Below, piece by piece: positions 44,472 to 53,065 of a stretch of DNA of 64,000 nucleotides. Within the stretch, counting starts at the first letter, position 1; every line of letters begins with the position of its first letter. The stretch is from NCBI RefSeq assembly GCF_938023125.1, contig NZ_CALHDW010000017.1:248001-312000 (forward strand), given 5' to 3'. Both the position numbers and the translations under genes were made by a program. Origin of the DNA: an uncultured Porphyromonas sp. (GTDB taxonomy: Bacteria > Bacteroidota > Bacteroidia > Bacteroidales > Porphyromonadaceae). The notes beneath the pieces were generated by a model that was given only the letters and a program-made list of their open reading frames with translations, ran no database searches and was not told the origin of the DNA.

Positions 44472-44522
44472 CGAAAAAGATATTCAGAATAGAAATTATA
44501 TAAGTACAAAACAAAAAGAATC

Positions 44523-45719
44523 ATGCGAAAGATTTCGATTGCACTCTTAGCCGGACTTTTGTCGTTGGGATGCCTCAACGCACAAGACGCTAAGGTAGAA
44601 ACCAACCAATTCACGGTCGTAAAAGAACTCCCCATCACCTCTATTAAGGATCAGGGGAACTCAGGAACGTGCTGGTCTTACTCTACGATTGGCTTCCTCG
44701 AAGCCGAACTCCTCCGTATGGGCAAGCCCGAATACGACCTCTCCGACATGTTCGTGGTAAGCCACAGCTACCGTGACAAAGCCGACAAGTACGTACGTCT
44801 CCACGGCAAACTCAACTTCGGCCAAGGTGGTTCATTCTACGATGTACTCTACGTATTCAAGCACTATGGTGCTGTACCCGAAGAGGTAATGACCGGGCTT
44901 AACTACGGCACAAAGCGCAATGCTCACAACGAAATGGCAGATGCGGCTAAGGGCTACCTCGATGCTATCGTTAAGAACTCAAACGAAAAGCTCTCTCCCA
45001 TCTGGCGTAAGGCTTTCGGTGCCATGATCGATGGTTACTTGGGAGAACTTCCTCAGAACTTCACCTACAAAGGCAAGAGCTACACGCCCATGACCTTTGC
45101 TAAGAGCCTCGGCATCAATGCAGATGACTACGTATCTCTTACAAGCTATACGCACCACCCCTTCTACACAAAGTTCGGTCTCGAAATCGAAGACAACTGG
45201 CGCTGGAGCGAAAGCTACAACCTCCCCATCGACGAACTTATGCAGGTAATGCGTAACGCTATCCAGACGGGTTATCCCATCGCTTGGGGTGCCGACGTGA
45301 GCGAAGTTGGCTTCAACCGTGATGGTATCGGTGTACTTGCCGACGTAGAAGCTATCGAAACTGCCGGTTCGGATCAAGCTCGATGGATCGGTCTAAGCAC
45401 CGCTGCTCGCCGTGCAGAGATCCTCAATCAGATCAATACGCCCAACTGCCCCGAGATCAATCCTACTCAAGAATATCGCCAAAAGTGCTTCGACAACTAT
45501 ACCCTAACCGATGACCACGGAATGGTTATCTACGGTATGGCTAAGAACCAAGCTGGTCGCCCCTTCTTCATGATCAAGAACTCATGGGGAGAAGCCGGAG
45601 CCTACAAGGGCATTTGGTACGTTAGCGAAAACTACGCTGCCGGCCGCACGATGAATATCGTAGTACACAAGAATGCGCTTCCTAAGGCAATTGCCCAAAA
45701 ATTGGGTATCAAGCTCTAA
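44523..45719 (+). CDS. pepC: Aminopeptidase C (C1B, bleomycin hydrolase family)
   Basis: The 398-residue protein has a signal peptide (ISIALLAGLLSLGCLNAQ), so it is exported, unlike most PepC enzymes. Catalytic Cys50 is in IKDQGNSGTCWSYSTIGF. The histidine is in DDHGMVIYGMAKNQ and the asparagine in FMIKNSWGEAGAYK. It removes N-terminal amino acids from peptides in the periplasm or at the surface. Its codons are C-ending and biased, as in the SusC/SusD genes, suggesting high expression. It lies 51 bases after dnaX and is followed by a good terminator. Confidence 0.92.
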   Translation: MRKISIALLAGLLSLGCLNAQDAKVETNQFTVVKELPITSIKDQGNSGTCWSYSTIGFLEAELLRMGKPEYDLSDMFVVSHSYRDKADKYVRLHGKLNFGQGGSFYDVLYVFKHYGAVPEEVMTGLNYGTKRNAHNEMADAAKGYLDAIVKNSNEKLSPIWRKAFGAMIDGYLGELPQNFTYKGKSYTPMTFAKSLGINADDYVSLTSYTHHPFYTKFGLEIEDNWRWSESYNLPIDELMQVMRNAIQTGYPIAWGADVSEVGFNRDGIGVLADVEAIETAGSDQARWIGLSTAARRAEILNQINTPNCPEINPTQEYRQKCFDNYTLTDDHGMVIYGMAKNQAGRPFFMIKNSWGEAGAYKGIWYVSENYAAGRTMNIVVHKNALPKAIAQKLGIKL

Positions 45720-45754
45720 ACAATGATTACCACACGCTAAACCAAAGAATAGCA

Positions 45755-45801
45755 GGGGGGAATACTAGACGAGTTCGCTCGGCAGAGTATCCCCCCTTTT
45801 T
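45755..45801 (+). terminator. Terminator after pepC
   Basis: GGGGGG-AATACT pairs with AG-AGTAT-CCCCCC, followed by TTTTTAG. It begins 35 bases after the pepC stop and ends just before the VanW-like gene. Confidence 0.85.
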
Positions 45802-45814
45802 AGTACCAATTCCC

Positions 45815-46636
45815 ATGATACCCCAAGAAGTCGAAAGCCCCATCAAACGAGGGAAGTTGCGGCACTACCTAGGCCGAGAGTTTTATATCCTCAAAAGAAA
45901 ACTTCGCTGGCTCTTCGGCTCCGAGCATTACGCACGCGTCCGCTCCGGGATTGAGACTTCGCACCTCCTCTTTGAGCATCAGTCTACCCTGCTCCGTAGG
46001 CTCAAAGATGTGGACATGGAGCTGCAATACAACAAAATAACCAACCTACGCCTTGCTGTTGCCAAACTAGATGGCGTGGTCATCCGACCTGGAGAGACCT
46101 TTTCCATTTGGCGCTTGGTGGGTCGCCCATCGGCTCGCAAAGGGTATCTAGAAGGCATGGTTTTACACAATGGCAAAGTACAGCGAGGGGTAGGCGGAGG
46201 CCTATGTCAGCTGGGCAATCTACTCTATTGGATCACGCTCCACAGCCCCCTGACCGTACAAGAACGCTGGCGGCACAGCTTCGATGTCTTCCCCGATGTG
46301 CAACGCACCATCCCCTTTGCCTGCGGGGCAACCCTCTCCTATAATTATATAGACCTCGTGGTACGTAACAATACGGAGCACACCTTCTCTCTGCATCTTT
46401 GGCTCGATGAGGAATTCCTACATGGTACCCTCTCGTGCGATGTTCCTCTCCCTTGGGAGTACGAGGTATTTGAGACAGACGCTTGCATACGTCAGCAGTG
46501 GTGGGGCGGCTACACGCGCCACAATAAGATTTGGCGTAAGGTACGACACAAAGCGACCAAAGAGGAAAGAACCGAACTTATTGCCGAAAACCACGCCATC
46601 ATGATGTACAATCCCTATCTCGAGCAAGGGAAATAA
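45815..46636 (+). CDS. VanW-family protein
   Basis: The 273-residue protein contains the VanW domain. FSIWRLVGRPSARKGYLEGM near residue 95 is followed by the G-rich motif GVGGGLCQLGNLLYWITLHS. HSFDVFPDVQRTIPFACGAT and NYIDLVVRNNTEHTFSLHLW come next. The molecular function of VanW is not established; the name comes from vancomycin resistance clusters and does not imply resistance here. No signal peptide is visible. It stands alone after the pepC terminator and is followed by a 538-base gap. Confidence 0.85.
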   Translation: MIPQEVESPIKRGKLRHYLGREFYILKRKLRWLFGSEHYARVRSGIETSHLLFEHQSTLLRRLKDVDMELQYNKITNLRLAVAKLDGVVIRPGETFSIWRLVGRPSARKGYLEGMVLHNGKVQRGVGGGLCQLGNLLYWITLHSPLTVQERWRHSFDVFPDVQRTIPFACGATLSYNYIDLVVRNNTEHTFSLHLWLDEEFLHGTLSCDVPLPWEYEVFETDACIRQQWWGGYTRHNKIWRKVRHKATKEERTELIAENHAIMMYNPYLEQGK

Positions 46637-46774
46637 CACACCCCATTCGCCCCCTCTCCCCCCGTCCCGTTTCCGAATAACCCCTCCATTAAAAGGCACC
46701 TACCTTTCCAGTCAAGCGGAGAGGCGACAAAACCCTGCCTAGAATCTTACTTTTTCTCAGGCAAAACCCTGCCC

Positions 46775-46854
46775 CCTTTCTGCCCAAAACTTTTTTGTTT
46801 TCCACCCAAAAATGGGAGAACATTTTGGGCAAGAACAAAAAATATTTCACCCTG
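46775..46854 (-). repeat. 80-bp intergenic repeat element, copy D
   Basis: On the minus strand it starts CAGGGTGAAATATTTTTT and ends with the same 22 bases as copy B. It aligns with B over all 80 positions without a gap. Its inverted unit TTGCCCAAAA (23-32) is complementary to TTTTGGGCAG near the end in nine of ten positions, so a stem with a loop of about 30 bases can form. A further GGGCAG/CTGCC-rich stretch follows it outside the 80 bp. Confidence 0.8.
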
Positions 46855-47007
46855 TACTCTCCAGCCCTCCTCCCTAAAGAGAAAATCCACCTAGAGCAAG
46901 CAGAGAAAAGCGACTCGGAAAAAGCTCTCCACCTTCCCCTCTCCTCTCAAGACGTCCATCCCCAATAATCACCCCTTGATACCCCCTGCCGATAGCGAAA
47001 GATCCCC

Positions 47008-47015
47008 TATCTTTG
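47008..47015 (+). promoter_or_regulatory. -7 box upstream of the DUF4301 gene (distal)
   Basis: TATCTTTG matches TAnnTTTG, about 160 bases before the DUF4301 ATG. Confidence 0.45.
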
Positions 47016-47113
47016 TAGAAAAGAATCAGGTAAAATCCAACGGCTCGTTTGCCCTACGCCCTCCCCGTACAATCATTATAGAGGGAGGGGGTGAGTAAGC
47101 CACAAAGAATCCG

Positions 47114-47121
47114 TAACTTTG
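47114..47121 (+). promoter_or_regulatory. -7 box upstream of the DUF4301 gene (proximal)
   Basis: TAACTTTG matches TAnnTTTG, 53 bases before the ATG. With the distal box it may drive the long rightward gene run to 61051. Confidence 0.5.
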
Positions 47122-47174
47122 GGCAAGTATAGGGATCTTTCCCCCCTCACTTGAGGAAAACAAAGTAAAACAGA

Positions 47175-48743
47175 ATGGACGAAACGGGATCAATCTTCAC
47201 GGATAAAGACCTAGAGCAGCTCGCCGAGCACGGAATTTCTCAAGAGGAAGCCTCTTCCCAAATTGCCTATTTGCGAGACGGTAGAAACTACCTGCAACTA
47301 GAGGGAAGCGGCAGCATAGAGTACGGCATCATGCGCATCAAGCGAGACGAGATGCCCTACTACCTCGATCTCTGGGATCGCTACCGCTATGATCCCCAAC
47401 ACCGAATCACCAAATTCGTACCGGCTTCGGGTGCCGCTACGCGCATGTTTCAGCACCTCTACGAGTTACTTGACGCAGGAGCAAAGAGCAAAGAAGAGCT
47501 AAGTGAAGAGCAGCATTACTTCTTCGAGCATATCGAAGAGTTCGCTTTCTTTGGCGAACTTAGCGAGAGCTGTCTACGCAACGAGTGGAGTACCGTAGCC
47601 AAACTGCTGGAGGGGGGGCGTTACGACCTAGTGGCAAAGTCGCTCCTCACAGAGCGAGGATTGAATTACGGACACCTACCCAAAGGACTTGTTCCCTTCC
47701 ACAAATACCCCGGGAAATACATCCGTACGGCCGCTACCGAGCACCTAGCCGAGGGAGCCCTCTACACCAAAAACAGCAACGGTGTAGTGCGTCTTCATTA
47801 CACGGTTTCGCCCGAGCATATCGAATTCTTCCGCCAGCACATCGAGCGTGCCACCCCTCGTATTGAGGGCGACTACGGCGTCATCATCGAGAGTTCGTTC
47901 AGCACGCAAAGCTGCAGTAGCGACACACTCGCCCTCGACGAGGAGGGGATGCCCTTCCGTACCGAGGAGGGCGATTTACTATTCCGACCCGGGGGGCACG
48001 GAGCCCTCATCGACAATCTAGCAGACTTGGAGAGCGATGTCATCTTTATCAAGAACATAGACAACGTTACCATGGAGCACCTCAAGAGTAATACGATACT
48101 CTACAAAAAGCTCTTGGGAGGGGTTCTTTTGGCCGTGCAAGAACGCATCTTCGGGTATCTTCGTCAGCTAGAGAGGGGCAAGTGCAACCACTCCCAACTA
48201 GAGGAGATGGTAGACTTCTTGCACAAGGTACTCTGCATCCAGCTCCCCCAAATAGACCTCTTAGGCGACAAAGAACTAGCAGAACGCATCCAACAAAAGC
48301 TCAACCGACCGATACGTGTGTGCGGCATGGTACGCAACGACGGCGAGCCGGGGGGAGGCCCTTATATAGTGCGCGAGGCGGATGGTAGTACCTCGCTACA
48401 AATCGTGGAAGCATCCCAAATCGACAAAAGTAGCGAGCGAGACGCCTCTATCCTTGCCTCCAGCGGCTACTTCAATCCCGTCGATATTGTTTGCTCCCCC
48501 TACGACTTCAAGGGACAGCACTTCCACCTACAAGACTACGTGAATAAACGCACAGCCTTTGTTACCACAAAGAGCCAAAACGGCAAGCAACTGCAAGCGC
48601 TTGAGCGGCCGGGGCTGTGGAACGGAGCCATGCACCACTGGAACACGATTTTTGTGGAGGTCCCCGGCGACACCTTTACCCCCGTCAAGACGGTAACCGA
48701 CCTCCTGCGCCAAGAGCACAGAGAGGTAGACGACTTAGATTGA
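47175..48743 (+). CDS. DUF4301 family protein
   Basis: The 522-residue soluble protein has segments typical of the Bacteroidetes DUF4301 family: VPASGAATRMFQHLYELLD near residue 82, LPKGLVPFHKYPGKYIRTAA and a VRNDGEPGGGPYIVREADG stretch. DIVCSPYDFKGQHFHLQDYV occurs in the C-terminal third. Phosphate-loop-like GAATRM and the general layout recall nucleotidyl-transferase folds, but no activity is established to my knowledge. It has no signal peptide. It begins a densely packed rightward gene run and lies 30 bases before the aminopeptidase P gene. Confidence 0.82.
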   Translation: MDETGSIFTDKDLEQLAEHGISQEEASSQIAYLRDGRNYLQLEGSGSIEYGIMRIKRDEMPYYLDLWDRYRYDPQHRITKFVPASGAATRMFQHLYELLDAGAKSKEELSEEQHYFFEHIEEFAFFGELSESCLRNEWSTVAKLLEGGRYDLVAKSLLTERGLNYGHLPKGLVPFHKYPGKYIRTAATEHLAEGALYTKNSNGVVRLHYTVSPEHIEFFRQHIERATPRIEGDYGVIIESSFSTQSCSSDTLALDEEGMPFRTEEGDLLFRPGGHGALIDNLADLESDVIFIKNIDNVTMEHLKSNTILYKKLLGGVLLAVQERIFGYLRQLERGKCNHSQLEEMVDFLHKVLCIQLPQIDLLGDKELAERIQQKLNRPIRVCGMVRNDGEPGGGPYIVREADGSTSLQIVEASQIDKSSERDASILASSGYFNPVDIVCSPYDFKGQHFHLQDYVNKRTAFVTTKSQNGKQLQALERPGLWNGAMHHWNTIFVEVPGDTFTPVKTVTDLLRQEHREVDDLD

Positions 48744-48773
48744 ATCTCAAACTCTTTAAACACGATAAACGCT

Positions 48774-50567
48774 ATGAGCAGTAACATTCCCTCACGCCTC
48801 GAAGCACTCCGGAGTGCCATGCGTGCAAAGAATATCCAAGCCTACCTTGTTGTTAGCAACGACGGACATCTTGGCGAATACACCCCTCAGCACTGGAAAA
48901 GCCGCGCCTGGATCTCGGGCTTTAATGGCTCGGCAGGGAGCGTAGTAGTAACGCTAGACAAAGCCGGTTTATGGACCGACTCACGCTACTTCCTTCAGGC
49001 TGGAGATCAGCTAGAAGGCAGCACCATTGAGCTATACAAAGAGGGTGTATCCGGTGTACCTACCATCGAAGAATTCCTAACTTCGGAGCTACCCGAGGGT
49101 GCGGTAGTAGGGTGTGACGGCACCTGCGTAAGCCAAGCCGAAGTAGAGAGAATGGAGCGTGCCCTATCCGCTTTTGGACTCACGATCAATAGCGACTACG
49201 ATCTTATCGACGGCATCTGGGCTGACCGCCCCGCCATCCCCAAGAACGAGTTCCGCCCTCAGCCCGTAGAATACTCGGGCGAAGAGACCAAAGCTCGCAC
49301 ACAACGCATCCTAGAGCACCTCAAGAAGAAAGGCGCAAATGCCACCGTCTTGACTACCCTAGACGAACTTGCCTGGGCATTCAACATCCGCAACTGCGAC
49401 GTAGAGTGTAACCCCGTAGGCGTAGGCTTCGGCTTTATCGGGGAGAAAGAATCGGTACTCTTCACCTTTGCAGAGAAAGTAAATGCCGCCCTCCAAAGCG
49501 AACTACAAGCTCAAGGGGTACGCGTCATGGGCTATCAAGAGATTTTTGGCTACCTCTCTGCCCTCCCTGCTAGCGTTACGGTGTATGTGGACAAAAGCCG
49601 CATCTCCAACGCTGTCTACAACGCTCTCGCTCCCCATTGCCGACAAATAGAGGGAGTATCGGTGGTAACCATGCTCAAATCCTATAAGAACGAGGCCGAG
49701 CTGGCAGGCGTCCACCGCTCCATGCACCGCGACGGAGTGGCCCTCACACGCTTCTTTATGTGGCTAGAGGCTGCCCTCAAACGAGGAGAAACTCCAACAG
49801 AAGTGGAGATCGATCGCATCCTTGCCGAGCATCGCGCCCAGAGCGATATGTACATCGGGGATAGCTTCGACACCATCTGCGGATACCAAGATCACGGCGC
49901 CATTGTACACTACCGAGCTACTCCCGAGAGTGCCTACACCCTCCGCAACGAAGGCGTATTGCTCCTCGATAGCGGAGCTCAATACAAAGACGGTACGACC
50001 GACATTACCCGTACCATTGCCCTTGGCGAGGCAGAACCTCAAGCCGATCTCAAAGTAGACTACACGCTTGTACTCAAAGGTCATATCGCCATTGCTACGG
50101 CACAATTCCCCGAAGGGACCCGTGGCAATCAGCTTGATATTTTGGCACGCAAAGCCCTTTGGGATAGAGCGCTCTCCTACGGACACGGCACAGGGCACGG
50201 CGTAGGGATTGCCCTCAACGTACACGAAGGGCCTCAGAATATCCGTACAGACAATAACCCCACCCCCATGGCCGTGGGTACATTTACAAGCAACGAACCG
50301 GGGCTTTACCGCGCTGGCAAATGGGGTATCCGTATTGAGAACCTAATCGTCACCAAGGAGAATTGCCGCAGCGAGTTCGGGACTTTCCTCGGCTTTGAGA
50401 CTGTTACCCTCTGCTATCTCGACAATCGTCTTGTAGAGAAGAGCCTACTCACCGCCGAAGAGATCGCTTGGTACAATGCCTATCAAGAGAAGGTATACCA
50501 AGAGATCAGCCCTCTACTCACCCCGGAAGAGGCGGCTTGGCTTCGCAAGAAGGCCCAAAAGCTCTAA
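48774..50567 (+). CDS. pepP: Xaa-Pro aminopeptidase (M24B)
   Basis: The 597-residue three-domain aminopeptidase P has two creatinase-type N-terminal domains and a C-terminal pita-bread domain. Metal ligands are seen in LLDSGAQYKDGTTDITRTI (two Asp), GHGTGHGVGIALNVHEGP (His) and FTSNEPGLYRAGKWGIRIEN (Glu, Glu). The length matches eukaryote-like and Bacteroidetes enzymes of about 600 residues. It removes an N-terminal residue in front of proline. There is no signal peptide, so it is cytoplasmic, completing the breakdown of imported peptides. It lies six bases before the next gene. Confidence 0.93.
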   Translation: MSSNIPSRLEALRSAMRAKNIQAYLVVSNDGHLGEYTPQHWKSRAWISGFNGSAGSVVVTLDKAGLWTDSRYFLQAGDQLEGSTIELYKEGVSGVPTIEEFLTSELPEGAVVGCDGTCVSQAEVERMERALSAFGLTINSDYDLIDGIWADRPAIPKNEFRPQPVEYSGEETKARTQRILEHLKKKGANATVLTTLDELAWAFNIRNCDVECNPVGVGFGFIGEKESVLFTFAEKVNAALQSELQAQGVRVMGYQEIFGYLSALPASVTVYVDKSRISNAVYNALAPHCRQIEGVSVVTMLKSYKNEAELAGVHRSMHRDGVALTRFFMWLEAALKRGETPTEVEIDRILAEHRAQSDMYIGDSFDTICGYQDHGAIVHYRATPESAYTLRNEGVLLLDSGAQYKDGTTDITRTIALGEAEPQADLKVDYTLVLKGHIAIATAQFPEGTRGNQLDILARKALWDRALSYGHGTGHGVGIALNVHEGPQNIRTDNNPTPMAVGTFTSNEPGLYRAGKWGIRIENLIVTKENCRSEFGTFLGFETVTLCYLDNRLVEKSLLTAEEIAWYNAYQEKVYQEISPLLTPEEAAWLRKKAQKL

Positions 50568-50573
50568 CCCACG

Positions 50574-51128
50574 ATGGCAGCGCATATCATCCCTGTACGT
50601 GGGATTACCCCCCAAATTGGCGAGGAGTGTTTCCTTGCCGAGGGGGCCTGCATCATTGGCGACGTTGTAATGGGGCACCATTGTAGCGTGTGGTTCAATG
50701 CGGTACTGCGTGGCGACGTTAATAGTATCCGCATTGGCAACCATGTCAATATCCAAGATGGATCGGTACTGCATACCCTATATGGGCTCTCCACTATAGA
50801 GATGGGAGACTACGTTTCCATCGGGCACAACGTAACCATCCATGGAGCTACGATACACAACTACGCTCTTATCGGCATGGGGTCGGTACTGCTTGACCAC
50901 GTAGAAGTGGGCGAAGGAGCTATCGTAGCGGCAGGTTCGGTCGTGCTCAAGGGCACCAAGATTGAGCCCCATACCCTCTGGGGTGGTTGTCCGGCTCGCT
51001 TCATCAAAGAAGTGGATCCGACCCAAAGTGCCGAGATAAACCAACGCATCGCCCACAACTATTCTATGTATGCATCGTGGTTTATGTACCCCGAGCAAGA
51101 AGAATCTCTCAACAAAGAAGAAAAATAA
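50574..51128 (+). CDS. Gamma-carbonic anhydrase-like hexapeptide-repeat protein
   Basis: The 184-residue left-handed beta-helix protein has hexapeptide repeats: FLAEGACIIGDVVMGHHCSV, VNIQDGSVLHT and ALIGMGSVLLDHVEVGEGAI. Zinc-ligand-type histidines are in GHHCSVWFN, ISIGHNVTIHGA-like context and the following IHNYALIGMG. A C-terminal helix packs outside. The family includes gamma-carbonic anhydrases and acyl-transferase-like proteins (YrdA/PaaY). Reversible CO2 hydration is plausible but not proven. It follows the aminopeptidase P gene by six bases. Confidence 0.87.
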   Translation: MAAHIIPVRGITPQIGEECFLAEGACIIGDVVMGHHCSVWFNAVLRGDVNSIRIGNHVNIQDGSVLHTLYGLSTIEMGDYVSIGHNVTIHGATIHNYALIGMGSVLLDHVEVGEGAIVAAGSVVLKGTKIEPHTLWGGCPARFIKEVDPTQSAEINQRIAHNYSMYASWFMYPEQEESLNKEEK

Positions 51129-51161
51129 TCTACCACCCAAATAAACAGTGAGGAAGTAACA

Positions 51162-51827
51162 ATGAAATTTTTTATCGACACAGCCAATCTGGCAAGCATC
51201 CGAGAAGCAAACGATTTAGGCGTACTAGATGGCGTTACAACCAACCCCTCCTTGATGGCCAAAGAGGGCATCAGCGGCGAAGAAGACTGCAAGGCACACT
51301 ACTTAAAAATCTGCGAGATAGTAGATGGCGATGTCAGTGCCGAAGTGATGAGCACCGACCTCGATGGCATGCTCCGCGAAGGGCGCGAACTAGCAGCACT
51401 CCACCCCAACATCGTGGTAAAAGTGCCCGCTACCGAAGAGGGTATCAAGGCGGTTCGCCAGTTCTCTCGTGAGGGGATTCGCACCAATTGTACGCTCATC
51501 TTCAATCTCGGTCAAGCACTCCTTGCAGCCAAAGCCGGGGCTACCTATGTATCGCCTTTTGTGGGACGTATCGACGATATTTCGGGCGATGGCGTAGGGC
51601 TTATCCGTCAGATCGTAGAGGTTTTCCGCTACTATGGTTTTGAAACGGAGGTCTTGGCAGCAAGTATCCGCCACACACGCCACGTTATCGAATGCCTAGA
51701 AGTGGGAGCAGATGTGGCTACTTGCCCCTTGGGTGCCATCAAGGGATTGCTCAAGCACCCCCTTACGGACAATGGGTTGGCCGCCTTCATTGCCGACCAG
51801 AAGCGTGTAGCCGATGCAAAAAAATGA
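51162..51827 (+). CDS. Transaldolase-like fructose-6-phosphate aldolase family protein
   Basis: The 221-residue protein is of the short (MipB/TalC/FSA) transaldolase class. It starts [20 protein letters not shown] and has [14 protein letters not shown]. The Schiff-base lysine is in [18 protein letters not shown], and [20 protein letters not shown] and [20 protein letters not shown] follow. It either transfers dihydroxyacetone units in the pentose phosphate pathway or cleaves fructose-6-phosphate, and the two cannot be told apart safely. Its stop overlaps the ATG of the next gene (ATGA at 51824-51827). Confidence 0.9.
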   Translation: MKFFIDTANLASIREANDLGVLDGVTTNPSLMAKEGISGEEDCKAHYLKICEIVDGDVSAEVMSTDLDGMLREGRELAALHPNIVVKVPATEEGIKAVRQFSREGIRTNCTLIFNLGQALLAAKAGATYVSPFVGRIDDISGDGVGLIRQIVEVFRYYGFETEVLAASIRHTRHVIECLEVGADVATCPLGAIKGLLKHPLTDNGLAAFIADQKRVADAKK

Positions 51828-53050
51828 GCAACCTAGCCCATAAGTTTTTACTCAGGGTTATACCCTTTGTCTTAGGAGTCCTCTTGGTGGGGGCTCCTAA
51901 GCTCTTTGCTGCCCCTACGCTCCCCCCCTCCTCTATACAAGTGGGAGCGGAACGGATGGATCAACTACTCCCCCTACTCCGTGGCAAGCGAGTGGGGCTT
52001 GTGAGTAACCATACAGGCGTTATCGGCACAAACCAACGCCCCCTTGTCGATAGCCTTCTTGCCCTCAATATAGAGGTCCGTCGCCTTTTCTCTCCCGAGC
52101 ACGGATTCCGAGGGACTGCCAATGCAGGCGCCTCCGTGGCAAGTGGGAAAGACGCCCTCACCGGCTTACCCATTATTTCTCTCTACGGCAATAACAAAAA
52201 GCCCAAGCGCAACCAAACTGCCGATTTAGACCTTATTCTCTTCGACCTACAAGACGTTGGCACCCGCTTCTACACCTATATCAGCACCATGCACTATGTA
52301 ATGGAAGCCGCTGCCGAAGCCCATATCACAGTAGTTATACTCGACCGCCCCAACCCCAACGACTACATAGACGGCCCCCTCCTCACGCCCTCGTGCCAAT
52401 CTTTTATCGGGATGCACCCCATCCCCGTACTGCACGGACTTACCGTAGGCGAGCTAGCCCTTATGATCAACGGCGAGCGTTGGCTGGCAGGAGGCATACA
52501 GTGCGATCTCCGTGTGATACCCATCAAGGGTTGGCAACATGGCGATAGTTACACGCTCCCCGTAGCCCCAAGCCCCAATCTCAAGACGCCCGAAGCCATT
52601 CGCCTTTACCCCTCGTTGTGCTTTTTCGAAGCCACCATCCTAAGTGTAGGCAGGGGCACCCCCAATCCTTTTACGGCACTGGGGTATCCTAATAAAGAGT
52701 TGGGAGAATATCTCTTCACCCCCAAATCCATGCAGGGCGCCACCAACGCAAAGTACAAGGGGCAGCGCTGCTATGGAACGAATTATACGGATTCTCTCCC
52801 CCAAGGGGGGCTAAGTATTGCCCCTCTCATTGATTGGCAGAAGCGCACCCAAAAGGTGGGTAAGCAACTCATTGACCGCGAGCGCACTTTCGACCTTCTC
52901 GCAGGCTCTCCCTCACTCCGCAAGCAACTCCGAGAGGGATGGAGCGAGGAGGCAATACGCAAAAGCTGGCAAGAAGACCTCCGCAAATACCGAGCGTTGC
53001 GCCAGCAATACCTCATATACAAAGACAATAGACCCGAGACAAAACCTTAA
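51824..53050 (+). CDS. namZ: DUF1343 / NamZ-like exo-beta-N-acetylmuramidase
   Basis: The protein is 408 residues with a signal peptide ([20 protein letters not shown]). The DUF1343 domain has [54 protein letters not shown] and [10 protein letters not shown]. Members characterised as NamZ remove non-reducing terminal MurNAc from peptidoglycan fragments, fitting murein recycling or scavenging. The frame is open far upstream inside the transaldolase gene. The ATG at 51824, overlapping that gene's TGA, gives the signal peptide. The first cobalamin gene follows after 15 bases. Confidence 0.87.
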   Translation: MSNLAHKFLLRVIPFVLGVLLVGAPKLFAAPTLPPSSIQVGAERMDQLLPLLRGKRVGLVSNHTGVIGTNQRPLVDSLLALNIEVRRLFSPEHGFRGTANAGASVASGKDALTGLPIISLYGNNKKPKRNQTADLDLILFDLQDVGTRFYTYISTMHYVMEAAAEAHITVVILDRPNPNDYIDGPLLTPSCQSFIGMHPIPVLHGLTVGELALMINGERWLAGGIQCDLRVIPIKGWQHGDSYTLPVAPSPNLKTPEAIRLYPSLCFFEATILSVGRGTPNPFTALGYPNKELGEYLFTPKSMQGATNAKYKGQRCYGTNYTDSLPQGGLSIAPLIDWQKRTQKVGKQLIDRERTFDLLAGSPSLRKQLREGWSEEAIRKSWQEDLRKYRALRQQYLIYKDNRPETKP

Positions 53051-53065
53051 CCTCTCCCCTTAATT

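Larger units (their letters stand above)
46637..47174. other. Intergenic region between the VanW-like gene and DUF4301 gene
   Basis: The gap holds repeat element D (46775-46854) and two rightward -7 boxes, TATCTTTG (47008-47015) and TAACTTTG (47114-47121). A/T-rich tracts lie around D. No real coding frame is visible. Confidence 0.65.

Noticed and set aside
51692..51823. N-terminal extension of the NamZ-like gene
   Set aside because: The upstream frame lies entirely inside the transaldolase gene and would bury the signal peptide.
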